In this document: one piece after another, positions 44,039-53,598 of the stretch
Layout of the letters: the number at the start of each line of letters is the position of its first letter
How positions within the stretch are numbered: position 1 is the first letter of the stretch
From: Rhodobiaceae bacterium
GTDB taxonomy: Bacteria > Pseudomonadota > Alphaproteobacteria > Parvibaculales > Parvibaculaceae
Direction: 5' to 3'
Assembly (NCBI GenBank): GCA_021404525.1
Contig: JAAWWE010000004.1
Span: forward strand, 248,001 to 312,000
DNA length: 64,000 bases
The notes under the pieces: generated by a model
The model's input: the letters and a program-made list of their open reading frames with translations, nothing else
The model's database searches: none
What the model was told of the DNA's origin: nothing
Position numbers and translations under genes: made by a program

Positions 44039-44716
44039 ATGACCCAACCGATTACAAAAACGAGCGCTGCATTCGTGTTCGGCGCAAGCCTGCTTGCGGC
44101 AACCGCTGCACAGGCGGCAAATGAAGGCTTCTATGTGGGAGCTGATATTGGCTACAACTTTGCCGATGACCAAGACAGCACGGGCCCAAGCCGGAATGTG
44201 GATATCGAGTTTGATGATGACATTTTCTATACGGGCAGTGTCGGCTATGCGTTCGCTGCAGGTGAGTATGGACAGCCATCCATTGAGCTTGAAGCAGCCT
44301 ATCGTGAAAACGATGTCGATAGTCTGAATTTCAATGGCAATCCGCAAACACCTATCGGCGATGAGTCGGTTTTCAGCGTGCTTGTGAATGGGAAGTGGCA
44401 CTTCACCCAACTCTCAGATGACATTATCCCGTTTGTTGGCGCAGGCATCGGCTTTGCGGATATTGATGCGTCAGTGCGCTACGGCCCGGTTGCCAACATC
44501 AATGATGACGACACTGTCTTTGCCTATCAGCTGCTTGCTGGTGCTGCTGTGCCAATCACGGATCAGCTCTCAATTGTTGGTACCGCGCGCTATTTCGATC
44601 TGGCGCAGGACCCAGAGCTCAACCGTTTTGGCGGCCCGGCTCCAGTCAGCAATGTCGAACTTGATTCAGAATATTCGTCTTTCGGCCTGTCGCTTGGCTT
44701 GAAATACGCTTTCTGA
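44039..44716 (+). CDS. Outer membrane beta-barrel protein
   Basis: 225 residues. Signal peptide with AQA-AN cleavage near residue 23. Then an 8-strand-like barrel of the OmpA/porin-like family (GFYVGADIGYNFADD, GSVGYAF, FSVLVNGKWHF, IVGTARYFDL), ending in LGLKYAF with a terminal Phe, the usual outer membrane insertion signal. Role unknown; uptake of hydrophobic substrates would fit the neighbourhood. Confidence 0.85.
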   Translation: MTQPITKTSAAFVFGASLLAATAAQAANEGFYVGADIGYNFADDQDSTGPSRNVDIEFDDDIFYTGSVGYAFAAGEYGQPSIELEAAYRENDVDSLNFNGNPQTPIGDESVFSVLVNGKWHFTQLSDDIIPFVGAGIGFADIDASVRYGPVANINDDDTVFAYQLLAGAAVPITDQLSIVGTARYFDLAQDPELNRFGGPAPVSNVELDSEYSSFGLSLGLKYAF

Positions 44717-44732
44717 TTCTGGCCAGTGCCTG

Positions 44733-44760
44733 CGGGGCTGGCCGAAAAAGGTCAGCCCCG
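44733..44760 (+). terminator. Hairpin behind the outer membrane protein gene
   Basis: CGGGGCTGGCC and GGTCAGCCCCG pair over 11 bp around GAAAAA, 17 bp after the stop. No T-run follows, so strength is uncertain. Confidence 0.55.
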
Positions 44761-44821
44761 TCGGTATTGCTTGCGCCTCTCCATCCGCTCTTCCTATGAT
44801 TTGTAAAAATAGGGGGACGGG

Positions 44822-46024
44822 ATGGCGGAACAGGTAACGGCGGATAAGCCCCTTGCGGGTGTCCGCATCATTGAACTGTCGACGATGGTGACGGCGTCGC
44901 TGTCATCCATGATGCTGGCGGCTCAGGGAGCGGATGTCATCAAGGTGGAACCTGTTGGTATTGGTGACCCGATGCGGTTTATCGGCAGTCAGAAGAATGG
45001 CATCTCAGCGCTCTTTGCGAACTGCAACCGCGGAAAGCGGGCCTTAGCGGTTAATCTCAAAGATCCGAAAGGCCAGTATCTGCTGCAGCGCCTCGCGGCC
45101 GATGCTGATGTGTTGGTGCACAATTATCGTGATGGTGTGATGCGGCGTTTGAACCTTGGCAGTGACAAGCTCCGTAAGGCGAACCCCAAACTCATCTATG
45201 CCGCTATTACCGGATTTGGCAAAGAGGGCCCTAAAGCCCAGGACCCGGCCTATGATCATGTGATCCAGGCGCTGACTGGATATACCGGTGTGCAGGCAGA
45301 GGGCGGTGCGCCGGAATATATGAAGACATTGGTCGCCGACAAAATCACCGCCTATACCGTGGCACAGGGGATCACAGCGGCTCTGTTGGCGCGGGCATCG
45401 ACCGGTGAGGGACAGCATATTGATCTTTCCATGCTTCAATCCTGCCTCTTTTTTCTGTGGCCGGATGGAATGATGCGCCAGACCTTGCTTGCGGATGATG
45501 TCACCGACTTTGCACCCATGGCCGACTATTACCGCGTTTCAGCAACCGCAGATGGCTATATCTCAATCGCCGCCGCGACGGACGATCACTGGCGCGGCAT
45601 TTCAACGGTGATTGATCGCCCAGAGATCATGGAGGACGATCGTTTCAACTCCATTTTTGCGCGCAGTGCCAATGTCGCGGTTTTGTTGAAGGAGCTGGAT
45701 GGTGCCTTTTCGCATCTCACGACTGCGGATGCGTTGGCGCACCTCAAGGCGCATGACGTTCCTTGTGCAGCCTGTCTGTTTCCTGACGATGTGATCGCCA
45801 ATGAACAAGTGGCTGCAGTAGGAGCGCTTGGACTTCAAGAGCACCCTTTGCTGGGGCCGACACGTGTTGCTGAACCGCCTGTGCAACTTGGTGGGGTCCA
45901 GGCGCATATCGAGTTGCCCTGTCCGGCACATGGCCAACACTCTTCCGAGATCGCGCGGGAAGCAGGTCTGGACGCGGCGGAGATCGCCTCGATGCAGGAG
46001 GCTGGTATCCTCACCGGTGGATGA
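44822..46024 (+). CDS. CaiB/BaiF family CoA transferase
   Basis: 400 residues. Class III CoA-transferase pattern: LAGVRIIELSTMVTASLSSMML, GADVIKVEPVGIGDPMR, then NCNRGKRALAVNLKDPKG and DVLVHNYRDGVMRRL. The catalytic Asp region is near YDHVIQALTGYTGVQA. It moves CoA between acyl groups to activate an acid. Convergent and directly abutting the MATE gene. Confidence 0.92.
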   Translation: MAEQVTADKPLAGVRIIELSTMVTASLSSMMLAAQGADVIKVEPVGIGDPMRFIGSQKNGISALFANCNRGKRALAVNLKDPKGQYLLQRLAADADVLVHNYRDGVMRRLNLGSDKLRKANPKLIYAAITGFGKEGPKAQDPAYDHVIQALTGYTGVQAEGGAPEYMKTLVADKITAYTVAQGITAALLARASTGEGQHIDLSMLQSCLFFLWPDGMMRQTLLADDVTDFAPMADYYRVSATADGYISIAAATDDHWRGISTVIDRPEIMEDDRFNSIFARSANVAVLLKELDGAFSHLTTADALAHLKAHDVPCAACLFPDDVIANEQVAAVGALGLQEHPLLGPTRVAEPPVQLGGVQAHIELPCPAHGQHSSEIAREAGLDAAEIASMQEAGILTGG

Positions 46025-47458
46025 TCAGACTTTAATTATCTGCCAATAGCCGCGGCGGAAACGTTCCGCTAACAAGATGCCTTTGACCAGATAGTCCAGC
46101 AATAGGACGGACCAAACGAGCTGGATTGAGCCGCCCCAATAGAGCGCAATGAGCATCGCGGGAAAGACGCGAAACACGAACAGGCCTGTAAAGATGGCAA
46201 ACAGCGGGAACCGTGTATCGCCCGCACCGCGAAGGGCACCTGCAATCACGAATTCGATGGCCATCAAAGGCTGCGCGATCCCTAAAATCCAAATGAAATC
46301 GACGGTCAGCGAAATGACTTCTGCATCATCAATAAACCAGCCGGCAAGCATGGGAGCCATGGCTATCAACGCCGCGCCGAGCGCACCCATAAACAGCATG
46401 GACATGCCGAGAGAGCGCCAGCCGGAACGCATGGCGCCCTCAGGGTCATTGGCACCAAGGTGCTGGCCGACAAGGGTCGATGCAGCGATTGAGAAACCAT
46501 TGCCCGGCAGGAAAGAGATGGAGAGGATCTGTACACCGATCTGATAGGCGGTGAACTCAGCGGTGCCATAGACACTCATGAGCGCCATGAAGCTCAAGAT
46601 GCCGATCTGAAACACCATGCCTTCAATGGAAGCTGGGTAGCCGATGTGAAGAATGCGGCGGCTCATGCCCCAATCAAACCGGAAGCCTTTGAGCAGTGGT
46701 TTAAGGATGAGTAGGCCACGTGACCACATGACCCAATAGACGGCCAGCTGCACGAACATGGCGATGGCTGATGCCATGCCTGCGCCTGCAACGCCGAGCG
46801 CGGGGGCGCCAAGATTGCCATAGATCAGCACCCAGTTCAGGAAGAGGTTCAGAAGGTTGGCAAGGATGCCGATATAAAGTGGCATGCGGGCATCGCCTGC
46901 CGCACGCAGCGCCGCAGCGAAGATGAAGCCCAGAACAAAGGGCACATTGCCGACAAGCAGCCAGAACAGGTAATCGCTCCCGAAGGCGATCACACCATCG
47001 GTCACCCCCATGATGCCGATGATGGGCCCTAGGAAGGGCAGAACGACAAACCAGGAGACGAGGCCAAAGACGACACCTAAGATGATGGATTGGCGCAGTG
47101 CTTGATCGGCTTCCTGGCGATTGCCCCCGCCGATTGCGCGGGCGAGGATCGCAACAAGCCCGGTGGACAGGGCCATCACCAGGGTCTGGATCATCCAATA
47201 GATCTGTCCCGCGGCGCCGACGCCGGCGACCGCTTCAACGCCCAGGTCTCCTACCATCATGAAGTCTGCCCACCGCACCATGGTTTGGAGCGCGGACGCG
47301 ACAATGGTTGGCCAAGCGAGTTCCCATATGCCGAGTGATTGAGGTGGTGGCGCGAGCGCACTTGGACTGCGTTCACGCAAGTCGAGGAGTGGCGAGGCGA
47401 GCTCTGGCTTGTCCTCGTCTTCCGAGCGCTCGGTCTTGTTATTATGTTTGTCGCTCAC
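46025..47458 (-). CDS. MATE-family efflux transporter
   Basis: 477 residues from a GTG at 47458 (VSDKHNNKTERSED; RBS GGGGGAT); a GTG at 47485 is the alternative. About 12 membrane segments start near residue 45. LAWPTIVASALQTMVRWADFMMVG and the matching repeat in the second half are typical of DinF/NorM MATE exporters, which use Na+ or H+ gradients to expel drugs or metabolites. Cytoplasmic N-terminal tail of about 40 charged residues. Confidence 0.9.
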   Translation of the reverse strand: MSDKHNNKTERSEDEDKPELASPLLDLRERSPSALAPPPQSLGIWELAWPTIVASALQTMVRWADFMMVGDLGVEAVAGVGAAGQIYWMIQTLVMALSTGLVAILARAIGGGNRQEADQALRQSIILGVVFGLVSWFVVLPFLGPIIGIMGVTDGVIAFGSDYLFWLLVGNVPFVLGFIFAAALRAAGDARMPLYIGILANLLNLFLNWVLIYGNLGAPALGVAGAGMASAIAMFVQLAVYWVMWSRGLLILKPLLKGFRFDWGMSRRILHIGYPASIEGMVFQIGILSFMALMSVYGTAEFTAYQIGVQILSISFLPGNGFSIAASTLVGQHLGANDPEGAMRSGWRSLGMSMLFMGALGAALIAMAPMLAGWFIDDAEVISLTVDFIWILGIAQPLMAIEFVIAGALRGAGDTRFPLFAIFTGLFVFRVFPAMLIALYWGGSIQLVWSVLLLDYLVKGILLAERFRRGYWQIIKV

Positions 47459-47477
47459 GCCTATCCCCCAGCCCAGT

Positions 47478-47498
47478 CTGCTCACTTAAGGTGAGCAG
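47478..47498. promoter_or_regulatory. Palindrome before the MATE gene
   Basis: CTGCTCAC and GTGAGCAG flank 5 bp, ending 20 bp upstream of the chosen GTG start. Position and symmetry suit an operator for the exporter gene. Confidence 0.45.
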
Positions 47499-47547
47499 AG
47501 CGTAAGCACAAGGGAAGATTTGATCTGGGTAGGCGTGTCTTGAGACG

Positions 47548-48930
47548 TTAGCTGTTTTCAGCGATCCGCTTTTTGATTTCTGCTGCAACCAGCCACAGGC
47601 GATCCTGGCCCCAGGTGGTAAAATCGGGCACTGACCCAGGTCCTGAAACCCGAAAGCTCGGCACGCCCCAGAGCTGCATGTCTTCGCTCATCACGCGCTG
47701 GTTCTCCGCGACCAGGGTTTTCCAATCGTCGGTTCCCAGGTGTGGCTTTGCTTCTTTCCAGGAGAGCCCTGCCGCTTCGACGACCTTTTTCATGCCACGG
47801 TCGGTGTCGATACGAACAGCTTTTCTAAAGGCGGCATCCAGAAAGGCACTCAGCAATTCTCTTCCTTTGCCTTGGGACTCTGCCCAGGGATAGAGGGAGT
47901 AAGCCCTTCGGACAGGTTCCCCAATTGGGTCATACACCGGACCAAATCCAACGCCGATGGCATCGGCCTCTCGTTTTGTGTCGCTGAAGATATAGCGACC
48001 CTTATTCTGTGTTCCCGGGACGCCGCGCATAACCATGGGCAGCACAGGGCGCACAACTAGCTTTACGCCGCTTGCATCTGCCAACTCGCAGGCTTTGTCG
48101 AAGATGATAGCCGTGTAGGGAGAGCGCAGAGAGGGGAAAACCTCGAGGGTTATGGTGCCTGTATCCTTGGTGGTTCCCCAATCAACGGGCGGGCGAGGTG
48201 CAACCTCCTGATCGCCGTCCTTTTGTGCCAAGCGTTCTTTTAGACGGGCTTCGAGATGGTGGAGACGGTCAATTCCCCAGAACCATTCGCCTGCATAGCG
48301 GAAGGTGCCGCCAGAATAGTGACCTTCTTTCTGAAGCAGTGCGGAATCCTGTTCGAGACGTTTTCGTGCGTCCTTTTCGCTGATGGTTCCGAGTTCATCA
48401 GCCAGCGCCTGAAGTGCGGTGTGATCGCCGACCCAAAGCAAGTCACTGACCGGTGCGACCCGGTCGACAAAGTCGGTGGGGCTTGCTGCTGCCAAAATTC
48501 GCGCTGCGAGCAGTCGGTCATCTTCGCTTGGCACCGTGCCAGCATTGCCGGGGAAGCCAACTTTGTAGTGGGGGGCGATTGCAGCGGCGTCTCGACGCGC
48601 GTAAGCCGCCAGATCTTCGGGATAGGGCTGGTTTTTCCCACCGGTCGCATTGATGAGGTGAGGGATGATCTCAATGTCATAGGCTGCGCCCAGGTCGGCT
48701 AGCTTCTGGGCGCTTAGATGGCTGTAAGGATCATCAAGTTGGTGGAAATACTCCACTTTGTGAGAAGCGCCCAGCGTTTGTCTCTCAGCTTCTGCGGCAT
48801 CCCTTTGTTTCTGCAAACGGGCGGGGTCCATCATTCGGTTCATCATGAAAGACATGACAATGCGAACCGGTTTCGGCGGATCAACCGTCAGAGAAGGGTT
48901 TGGGTTGTCTTTTTTTGATGGTTCCAACAT
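47548..48930 (-). CDS. Tandem DsbA-like thioredoxin-fold protein (HCCA isomerase-like)
   Basis: 460 residues from MLEPSKKDNPNPS at 48930 (RBS GGGAGA); an ATG at 48978 is less likely. Two DsbA-type domains: about 55-235 (VEYFHQLDDPYSHLSAQKL) and about 250-450 (ITLEVFPSLRSPYTAIIFDK, WGVPSFRV). No CxxC in either, so a disulfide role is unlikely. The fold resembles 2-hydroxychromene-2-carboxylate isomerase/GST kappa. Substrate unknown. Divergent from the CYP153 gene. Confidence 0.78.
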   Translation of the reverse strand: MLEPSKKDNPNPSLTVDPPKPVRIVMSFMMNRMMDPARLQKQRDAAEAERQTLGASHKVEYFHQLDDPYSHLSAQKLADLGAAYDIEIIPHLINATGGKNQPYPEDLAAYARRDAAAIAPHYKVGFPGNAGTVPSEDDRLLAARILAAASPTDFVDRVAPVSDLLWVGDHTALQALADELGTISEKDARKRLEQDSALLQKEGHYSGGTFRYAGEWFWGIDRLHHLEARLKERLAQKDGDQEVAPRPPVDWGTTKDTGTITLEVFPSLRSPYTAIIFDKACELADASGVKLVVRPVLPMVMRGVPGTQNKGRYIFSDTKREADAIGVGFGPVYDPIGEPVRRAYSLYPWAESQGKGRELLSAFLDAAFRKAVRIDTDRGMKKVVEAAGLSWKEAKPHLGTDDWKTLVAENQRVMSEDMQLWGVPSFRVSGPGSVPDFTTWGQDRLWLVAAEIKKRIAENS

Positions 48931-49152
48931 TGAGCGTCTCCCTGCATAGGGCGTAATTGTTGGCATGCTTAATGTCATTAGTCCAGTGTTGCCAAGTGGC
49001 TGGCGTACGAAAACGATCAGGGGACGGCGAAATTTGATCGCTGCGCCACCCGTTTTACGTGGTTAGTATGTGTCATTCGCAATTTGTCTTTAGCGAGTTT
49101 ATTGGGGTCAGTGAGTGGCGCACGGCGCACCGCTGGATGGAGGAACCAAACG

Positions 49153-50409
49153 ATGAGCGAAGCTGCTGTAATGACTGATGGTGCGTCTGAGGACGCTTAT
49201 TCCCTGCCGCTTGATCAAATCAATGTCGGTCAGCCCCATCTCTTCAAAGAGAATGCAATCTGGCCTTACTTCGAACGACTGCGGAATGAAGACCCGGTGC
49301 ATTACTGCGCCGACAGTGACTATGGCCCCTATTGGTCGGTCACGAAGTACAATGACATCATGAAAGTGGATACCAATCATGGCATCTACTCATCAGAGTC
49401 GGGTCTTGGGGGCATCACGATCCGAGACCCAATGGCTGATTTCCAACTGCCGATGTTCATTGCGATGGATCAGCCAAAGCATGATGAACAGCGCAAGACG
49501 GTGAGCCCAATTGTGGCCCCTGGCAACCTCGCGATTCTTGAGGGGGTTATCCGGGAACGGGCAGGCAAAATCCTCGATGGTTTGCCAAGGAACGAAACCT
49601 TCAACTGGGTAGATCGTGTGTCGATTGAACTTACAACCCAGATGCTGGCAACCCTCTTTGACTTTCCCTGGGAGGATCGTCGCAAGCTTACCTATTGGTC
49701 TGATGTGGCGACGGCGGACATTAACGGGCCGCTGATCTCGTCCATGGACGAGCGCCGTGAAATTCTCATGGAATGTGCTGAATATTTCACTCGGCTTTGG
49801 AATGAGCGGGTCAACTCACCCGAACCCAATGGCGATCTGATCTCGATGCTTGCTCATGGTGAAGCGACGCGAAACATGGAGCCGATGGAATATCTCGGCA
49901 ACGTTATTCTGTTGATTGTCGGCGGGAACGACACAACACGCAACTCGATAACGGGTGGCCTTTTGGCGCTCAATGAGCACCCAGAGCAATATGATAAATT
50001 GCGTGCAGATCACAGTCTTATTGAGACGATGGTGCCGGAGATTATCCGCTGGCAGACTCCGTTGGCACATATGCGTCGTACCGCCCTTGAAGATACGGAG
50101 CTCGGTGGAAAGCAGATCAAGAAAGGCGACAAAGTTGTCATGTGGTATGTCTCTGGCAATCGGGACAGTGACGTAATCGAGAACCCCAATCAGTTCATTA
50201 TTGATCGTGAGCGGCCGCGGCAACATCTTTCATTTGGCTTTGGCATTCACCGGTGTGTGGGCAATCGACTGGCAGAAATGCAGTTGCGGGTGCTCTGGGA
50301 AGAGATCATGAAACGGTTTGACCGCATCGAAGTTGTTGGGGAACCGGTCCGGGTTCTCTCCAACTTTGTGAAAGGGTTTGAGCAGCTTCCCGTGCAAATA
50401 AAAGGCTGA
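49153..50409 (+). CDS. Cytochrome P450, CYP153A-like (copy 2)
   Basis: 418 residues from MSEAAVMTDGASED at 49153 (RBS TGGAGG); an ATG at 49084 is upstream. I-helix GGNDTTRN, EIIRW, heme loop FGFGIHRCVGNRLAE with Cys368. Very close to classical CYP153A alkane hydroxylases: DFPWEDRRKLTYWSDVATAD and GNRDSDVIENPNQFIIDRE-like segments. It hydroxylates terminal carbons of alkanes or fatty acids with ferredoxin and reductase. Convergent with a TetR gene. Confidence 0.93.
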   Translation: MSEAAVMTDGASEDAYSLPLDQINVGQPHLFKENAIWPYFERLRNEDPVHYCADSDYGPYWSVTKYNDIMKVDTNHGIYSSESGLGGITIRDPMADFQLPMFIAMDQPKHDEQRKTVSPIVAPGNLAILEGVIRERAGKILDGLPRNETFNWVDRVSIELTTQMLATLFDFPWEDRRKLTYWSDVATADINGPLISSMDERREILMECAEYFTRLWNERVNSPEPNGDLISMLAHGEATRNMEPMEYLGNVILLIVGGNDTTRNSITGGLLALNEHPEQYDKLRADHSLIETMVPEIIRWQTPLAHMRRTALEDTELGGKQIKKGDKVVMWYVSGNRDSDVIENPNQFIIDRERPRQHLSFGFGIHRCVGNRLAEMQLRVLWEEIMKRFDRIEVVGEPVRVLSNFVKGFEQLPVQIKG

Positions 50410-50421
50410 ATTGACCGACAC

Positions 50422-51060
50422 TCACTGAAGTGGTGGCAGAGGCGTGCAAGACAGTTTGTGCGCCTCTTCCTTTTCTATGCCCAGGATCAACAGCAGAAGG
50501 TATGCGCAATTCTCGATGATAGGTTGGTCTAAGCCTGTTTCGAACTTGTCGCGAATGATCCCTACGAGGGCCCCCAGTAAAAAAGGCTCAAGCGTTTCTT
50601 CCTGGTGATCAATAAACCGTCCCGCCGCGATGCCGTTTTGAATATCGCGCTTTGCGCTCTCACCGCTTGCCTCTCGGATCTGGTCCATCGGAAGGTCGGA
50701 CTTAAAGAGGAACCAGGTCCATAGCGGATCTTTTGATATCTCTGTCAGCATGTGCCTGATGCTGACTGAAACCACTTCAGCTGGGTCTGACATGTCCCCC
50801 GTCAGATCATCAAGCTGTTCGGTTACTTTTCGCGCTTTTGTGCGCACGATCGGAACCAGTACATCCATCTTAGTTTTGAAGTGTGTGTAGAAAGTGCCGT
50901 GGCCTACGTCAGCGACATCGGTGATGTCCTGGATTTTGACCGGATCGAAACCTTTCGCCCGCATGAGTTCTTCGGCCGCTTCCAGAATACGCGCGCGTGC
51001 CCGCATGCGCTTGCGCTCTACCCGGCTGATCGGTGGCTGTGCGATTTCCATGAGGTCCAT
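50422..51060 (-). CDS. TetR-family regulator near CYP153A
   Basis: 212 residues from MDLMEIAQPPISRVERKR at 51060 (RBS AGGAGA); an ATG at 51144 is too far upstream. HTH about 15-60 (RARARILEAAEELMRAKGF, VADVGHGTFYTHFKTKMDV). C-terminal domain like AcrR-type members. Convergent with the CYP153A gene (12-bp gap), so it may act on that promoter in trans or on its own operon. Confidence 0.88.
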   Translation of the reverse strand: MDLMEIAQPPISRVERKRMRARARILEAAEELMRAKGFDPVKIQDITDVADVGHGTFYTHFKTKMDVLVPIVRTKARKVTEQLDDLTGDMSDPAEVVSVSIRHMLTEISKDPLWTWFLFKSDLPMDQIREASGESAKRDIQNGIAAGRFIDHQEETLEPFLLGALVGIIRDKFETGLDQPIIENCAYLLLLILGIEKEEAHKLSCTPLPPLQ

Positions 51061-51321
51061 TGTGGTCTCCTCTTTTTCACCTATGCGGACCGATCTTTCA
51101 GCCCAACTATTTGTGACCGTCGTCATTTCTGATGATATTATCATTCATGGTTGGTAAATCAAGATGAGCACCGAGATTGACACTTCGGATGCCTTGTGGA
51201 GGTTCGCATGTGCGCAGTCTTCTGTTCATTTTTGCTCAACCGGTGGTGCGCGGTTGGATGCTTTGATGGTGTAGGCTCCCGGGAATAGAACCAGATGACC
51301 TGACGAGAAGGGACTTTTGTC

Positions 51322-51756
51322 ATGATCGAGAAATGCATCGCTGACTGGCACGAATACATAATTGGCAAAAAGCCGGGTGGACTTGAGGCACTGATTGCTG
51401 ATGAGTGTGTCTTTATCTCACCGATCGTTTTCAAACCGCAGGTTGGCAAGGAGTTGACACTCGCGTATCTGCGCGCGGCAGGCGGCACCTTGGGTGGTCA
51501 GGGTGTACCGGGTGAAGGAAAGCCTGCTGAGAACTCTGGCAAGTTTAAATACACCAAGGAAGTCCTTGCCGGGAACCATGCCGTGCTTGAGTTTGAGACG
51601 GAGATGGACGGCAAATATGTGAACGGCGTAGACATCATCACCTGCGATGATGAGGGCAAGATCATCGAATTCAGAGTGATGATCCGGCCGCTTCAGGCTG
51701 TGAATGCGGTCCATGCCGCAATGGGCGCTATGCTGGAGAAAATGAAGGCTGCTTAG
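51322..51756 (+). CDS. NTF2-like (SnoaL-type) protein
   Basis: 144 residues of cone-shaped NTF2 fold: a leading helix (CIADWHEYIIGKKPGGLEAL), FISPIVFKPQVGKE, then LEFETEMDGKYVNGVDIITCD, and the closing IIEFRVMIRPLQAVNAVH. This fold is used by isomerases, hydrolases and dehydratases, so the chemistry is open. It stands alone, followed by a good terminator. Confidence 0.82.
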   Translation: MIEKCIADWHEYIIGKKPGGLEALIADECVFISPIVFKPQVGKELTLAYLRAAGGTLGGQGVPGEGKPAENSGKFKYTKEVLAGNHAVLEFETEMDGKYVNGVDIITCDDEGKIIEFRVMIRPLQAVNAVHAAMGAMLEKMKAA

Positions 51757-51780
51757 ATTTCCTGGTAGCTCGGTCGAGAA

Positions 51781-51807
51781 AGCCCGCTCTTTAGCGGGCT
51801 TTTTTTG
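51781..51807 (+). terminator. Rho-independent terminator behind the NTF2-like gene
   Basis: AGCCCGC and GCGGGCT pair around a 6-nt loop and run into seven T residues. Confidence 0.92.
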
Positions 51808-51822
51808 TGGGCAAACAAAGAA

Positions 51823-51851
51823 TTGACACTAGTAATGCCAACTTCTAGGCT
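51823..51851 (+). promoter_or_regulatory. Sigma-70 promoter of the GST-sulfatase operon
   Basis: TTGACA (51823-51828) and TAGGCT (51846-51851) are 17 bp apart, about 60 bp upstream of the GST start and just behind the previous terminator. Confidence 0.6.
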
Positions 51852-51911
51852 ACTTACAACAAAACGATGATGGGCTGGTTTTGATCGGCTCCATCCGCAT
51901 GGGAGGTTTGC

Positions 51912-52940
51912 ATGACAGTTTCGACGCCGCTCACTCTGATGGGTGCGCCTGGATCCCCTTACACACGCAAGATGCTCGCAGTGATGCGCTATCGGCACCT
52001 GCCTTACCGTCTGTTTTTGAGTCGCGACGGCATGCCGGAAGGATTGCCGGTTCCGAAAGTGGCACTCCTACCCACATTCTTTCTGCCGAACGCTTCAGGT
52101 GACATGGAGGCGGTTGTCGACTCAACGCCACTGATCCGGCGCTTTGAAAAAGAGTATGAGGGGCGATCTGTTATTCCGACCGATCCTGCGATTGCATTCC
52201 TCGATTACCTCCTTGAGGATTATGCGGACGAATGGCTCACCAAGCCCATGTTCCATTATCGCTGGCACTTCCAGGCCGATATCGACAAAGCCGCTTCGAT
52301 CCTCCCACGCTGGACGTTGAAACCGCAGGCGGAAGAAGAAGCGCTCAAACTGGGCAAGATCTTTGCAGACCGCCAGATTTCCCGATTACATGTCGTTGGC
52401 TCAAGCAACGAAACTGCACCGGTCATTGAAGCGAGCTATGAGCGGTATCTGGGCGTGATGCGCGCCCACTTGGAAACGTCTTCGTTCCTCTTTGGCGCGC
52501 GGCCCAGCAGCAGCGACTTCGGCATGTATGGTCAGCTGACCCAACTTGCCACGTTTGACCCGACGCCGATGCAGCTGACCTTGGACAAAGCCCCAGCTGT
52601 CTATGCCTGGGTCGATATGGTTGATGATCTAAGTGGTGTGGATGCAGATGAAGATGCATGGACCAAACGCGATGCGATCCCGCAAACGCTGATTAATCTC
52701 TTCAAGGAAGTCGGTGCCTATTACGTCCCAGCTCTGCTCGCGAATGCCAAAGCACTGATGGATGGCGCGGACACAGTTGAGACAGAAATTGATGGCGCCC
52801 GGTGGGTTCAGAAACCGTTTGCCTATCAGGGCAAGTGTTTGCAGTGGTTGCGGGAGCAACATGCGGCGCTGGCTGATGCAGATCGGGCGGTTGTCGACGA
52901 GGTTCTTGCGGGAACCGGTTGCGAGAAGCTCTTCGCTTAA
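51912..52940 (+). CDS. Glutathione S-transferase-like protein
   Basis: 342 residues. N-terminal thioredoxin-like domain (LMGAPGSPYTRKMLAVMRYRH, then VVDSTPLIRRFEKEY) and a long C-terminal helical domain (about 95-330) with FLFGARPSSSDFGMYGQLTQL, the GST C-domain pattern. Longer than usual GSTs (about 220). SPYTRKM lacks a CxxC. Promoter and RBS (GGGAGG) are present. First of a likely operon with the next four genes. Confidence 0.83.
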   Translation: MTVSTPLTLMGAPGSPYTRKMLAVMRYRHLPYRLFLSRDGMPEGLPVPKVALLPTFFLPNASGDMEAVVDSTPLIRRFEKEYEGRSVIPTDPAIAFLDYLLEDYADEWLTKPMFHYRWHFQADIDKAASILPRWTLKPQAEEEALKLGKIFADRQISRLHVVGSSNETAPVIEASYERYLGVMRAHLETSSFLFGARPSSSDFGMYGQLTQLATFDPTPMQLTLDKAPAVYAWVDMVDDLSGVDADEDAWTKRDAIPQTLINLFKEVGAYYVPALLANAKALMDGADTVETEIDGARWVQKPFAYQGKCLQWLREQHAALADADRAVVDEVLAGTGCEKLFA

Positions 52941-52951
52941 AGGAAAAATCC

Positions 52952-53572
52952 ATGTCGCTTCGTTTGTTGGTTTGGCTTGTTCCGGCGCTTCTTTATGGGG
53001 TCTTTTTCTTCTGGTACACGAGCTTTGGTGGCCCGCTTACCCAGGAAGAAGTTGATCGCTATGTGTCTGCGTTTGAAGAACGCGGAAGCGACGCTGAGGG
53101 CGTTGCCCGCCTTCGTGCTTTCCTGGAATCTGACACTGGCAATGATTTCATCATGATCAACGCCATTCACATGAAGGAGACGCCAGACCCGGTGGAAGGT
53201 GTTGAGCCGGGCGAGAGCTCTGATGATGTGATGGCCAAATATATGGAATATATGTGGCCGGCGCTTTTTAGTCGTGCGTCTCATCCTGTGATGTTTGGTC
53301 CTGCGGTTTCCAACGCGCTTGATATTGTGGGCATCGAGAATGCACGGGTCTGGAACCGAGGTGCAGCAATGCGCTATCGCTCCCGGCGCGACATGATGGA
53401 AATCACGACCAACCCGGCTTTTGCTGGGCGGCATGACTTCAAAACAGCCTCTCTTGAAAAGACGATTGCCTATCCGATTGAAGATGGGCTTCCTTTGACG
53501 GATCCAAGGGTCTTGCTTTTTTTCGTGTTGCTGAGTGTGGCGGGTGTGTTGAACGCGGTGGTGCGTCGTTAG
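52952..53572 (+). CDS. Unknown protein with two membrane helices
   Basis: 206 residues from MSLRLLVWLVPALLYGVFFF at 52952 (RBS AAAGGAAA). A membrane helix is at each end (about 3-21 and 185-202), and the middle (about 25-180) is soluble. No known family recognised. It lies 11 bp behind the GST gene and 26 bp before the sulfatase, so it belongs to the same operon. Confidence 0.72.
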   Translation: MSLRLLVWLVPALLYGVFFFWYTSFGGPLTQEEVDRYVSAFEERGSDAEGVARLRAFLESDTGNDFIMINAIHMKETPDPVEGVEPGESSDDVMAKYMEYMWPALFSRASHPVMFGPAVSNALDIVGIENARVWNRGAAMRYRSRRDMMEITTNPAFAGRHDFKTASLEKTIAYPIEDGLPLTDPRVLLFFVLLSVAGVLNAVVRR

Positions 53573-53598
53573 GGATGACTCCCTGAGGAGGGTGAAAA

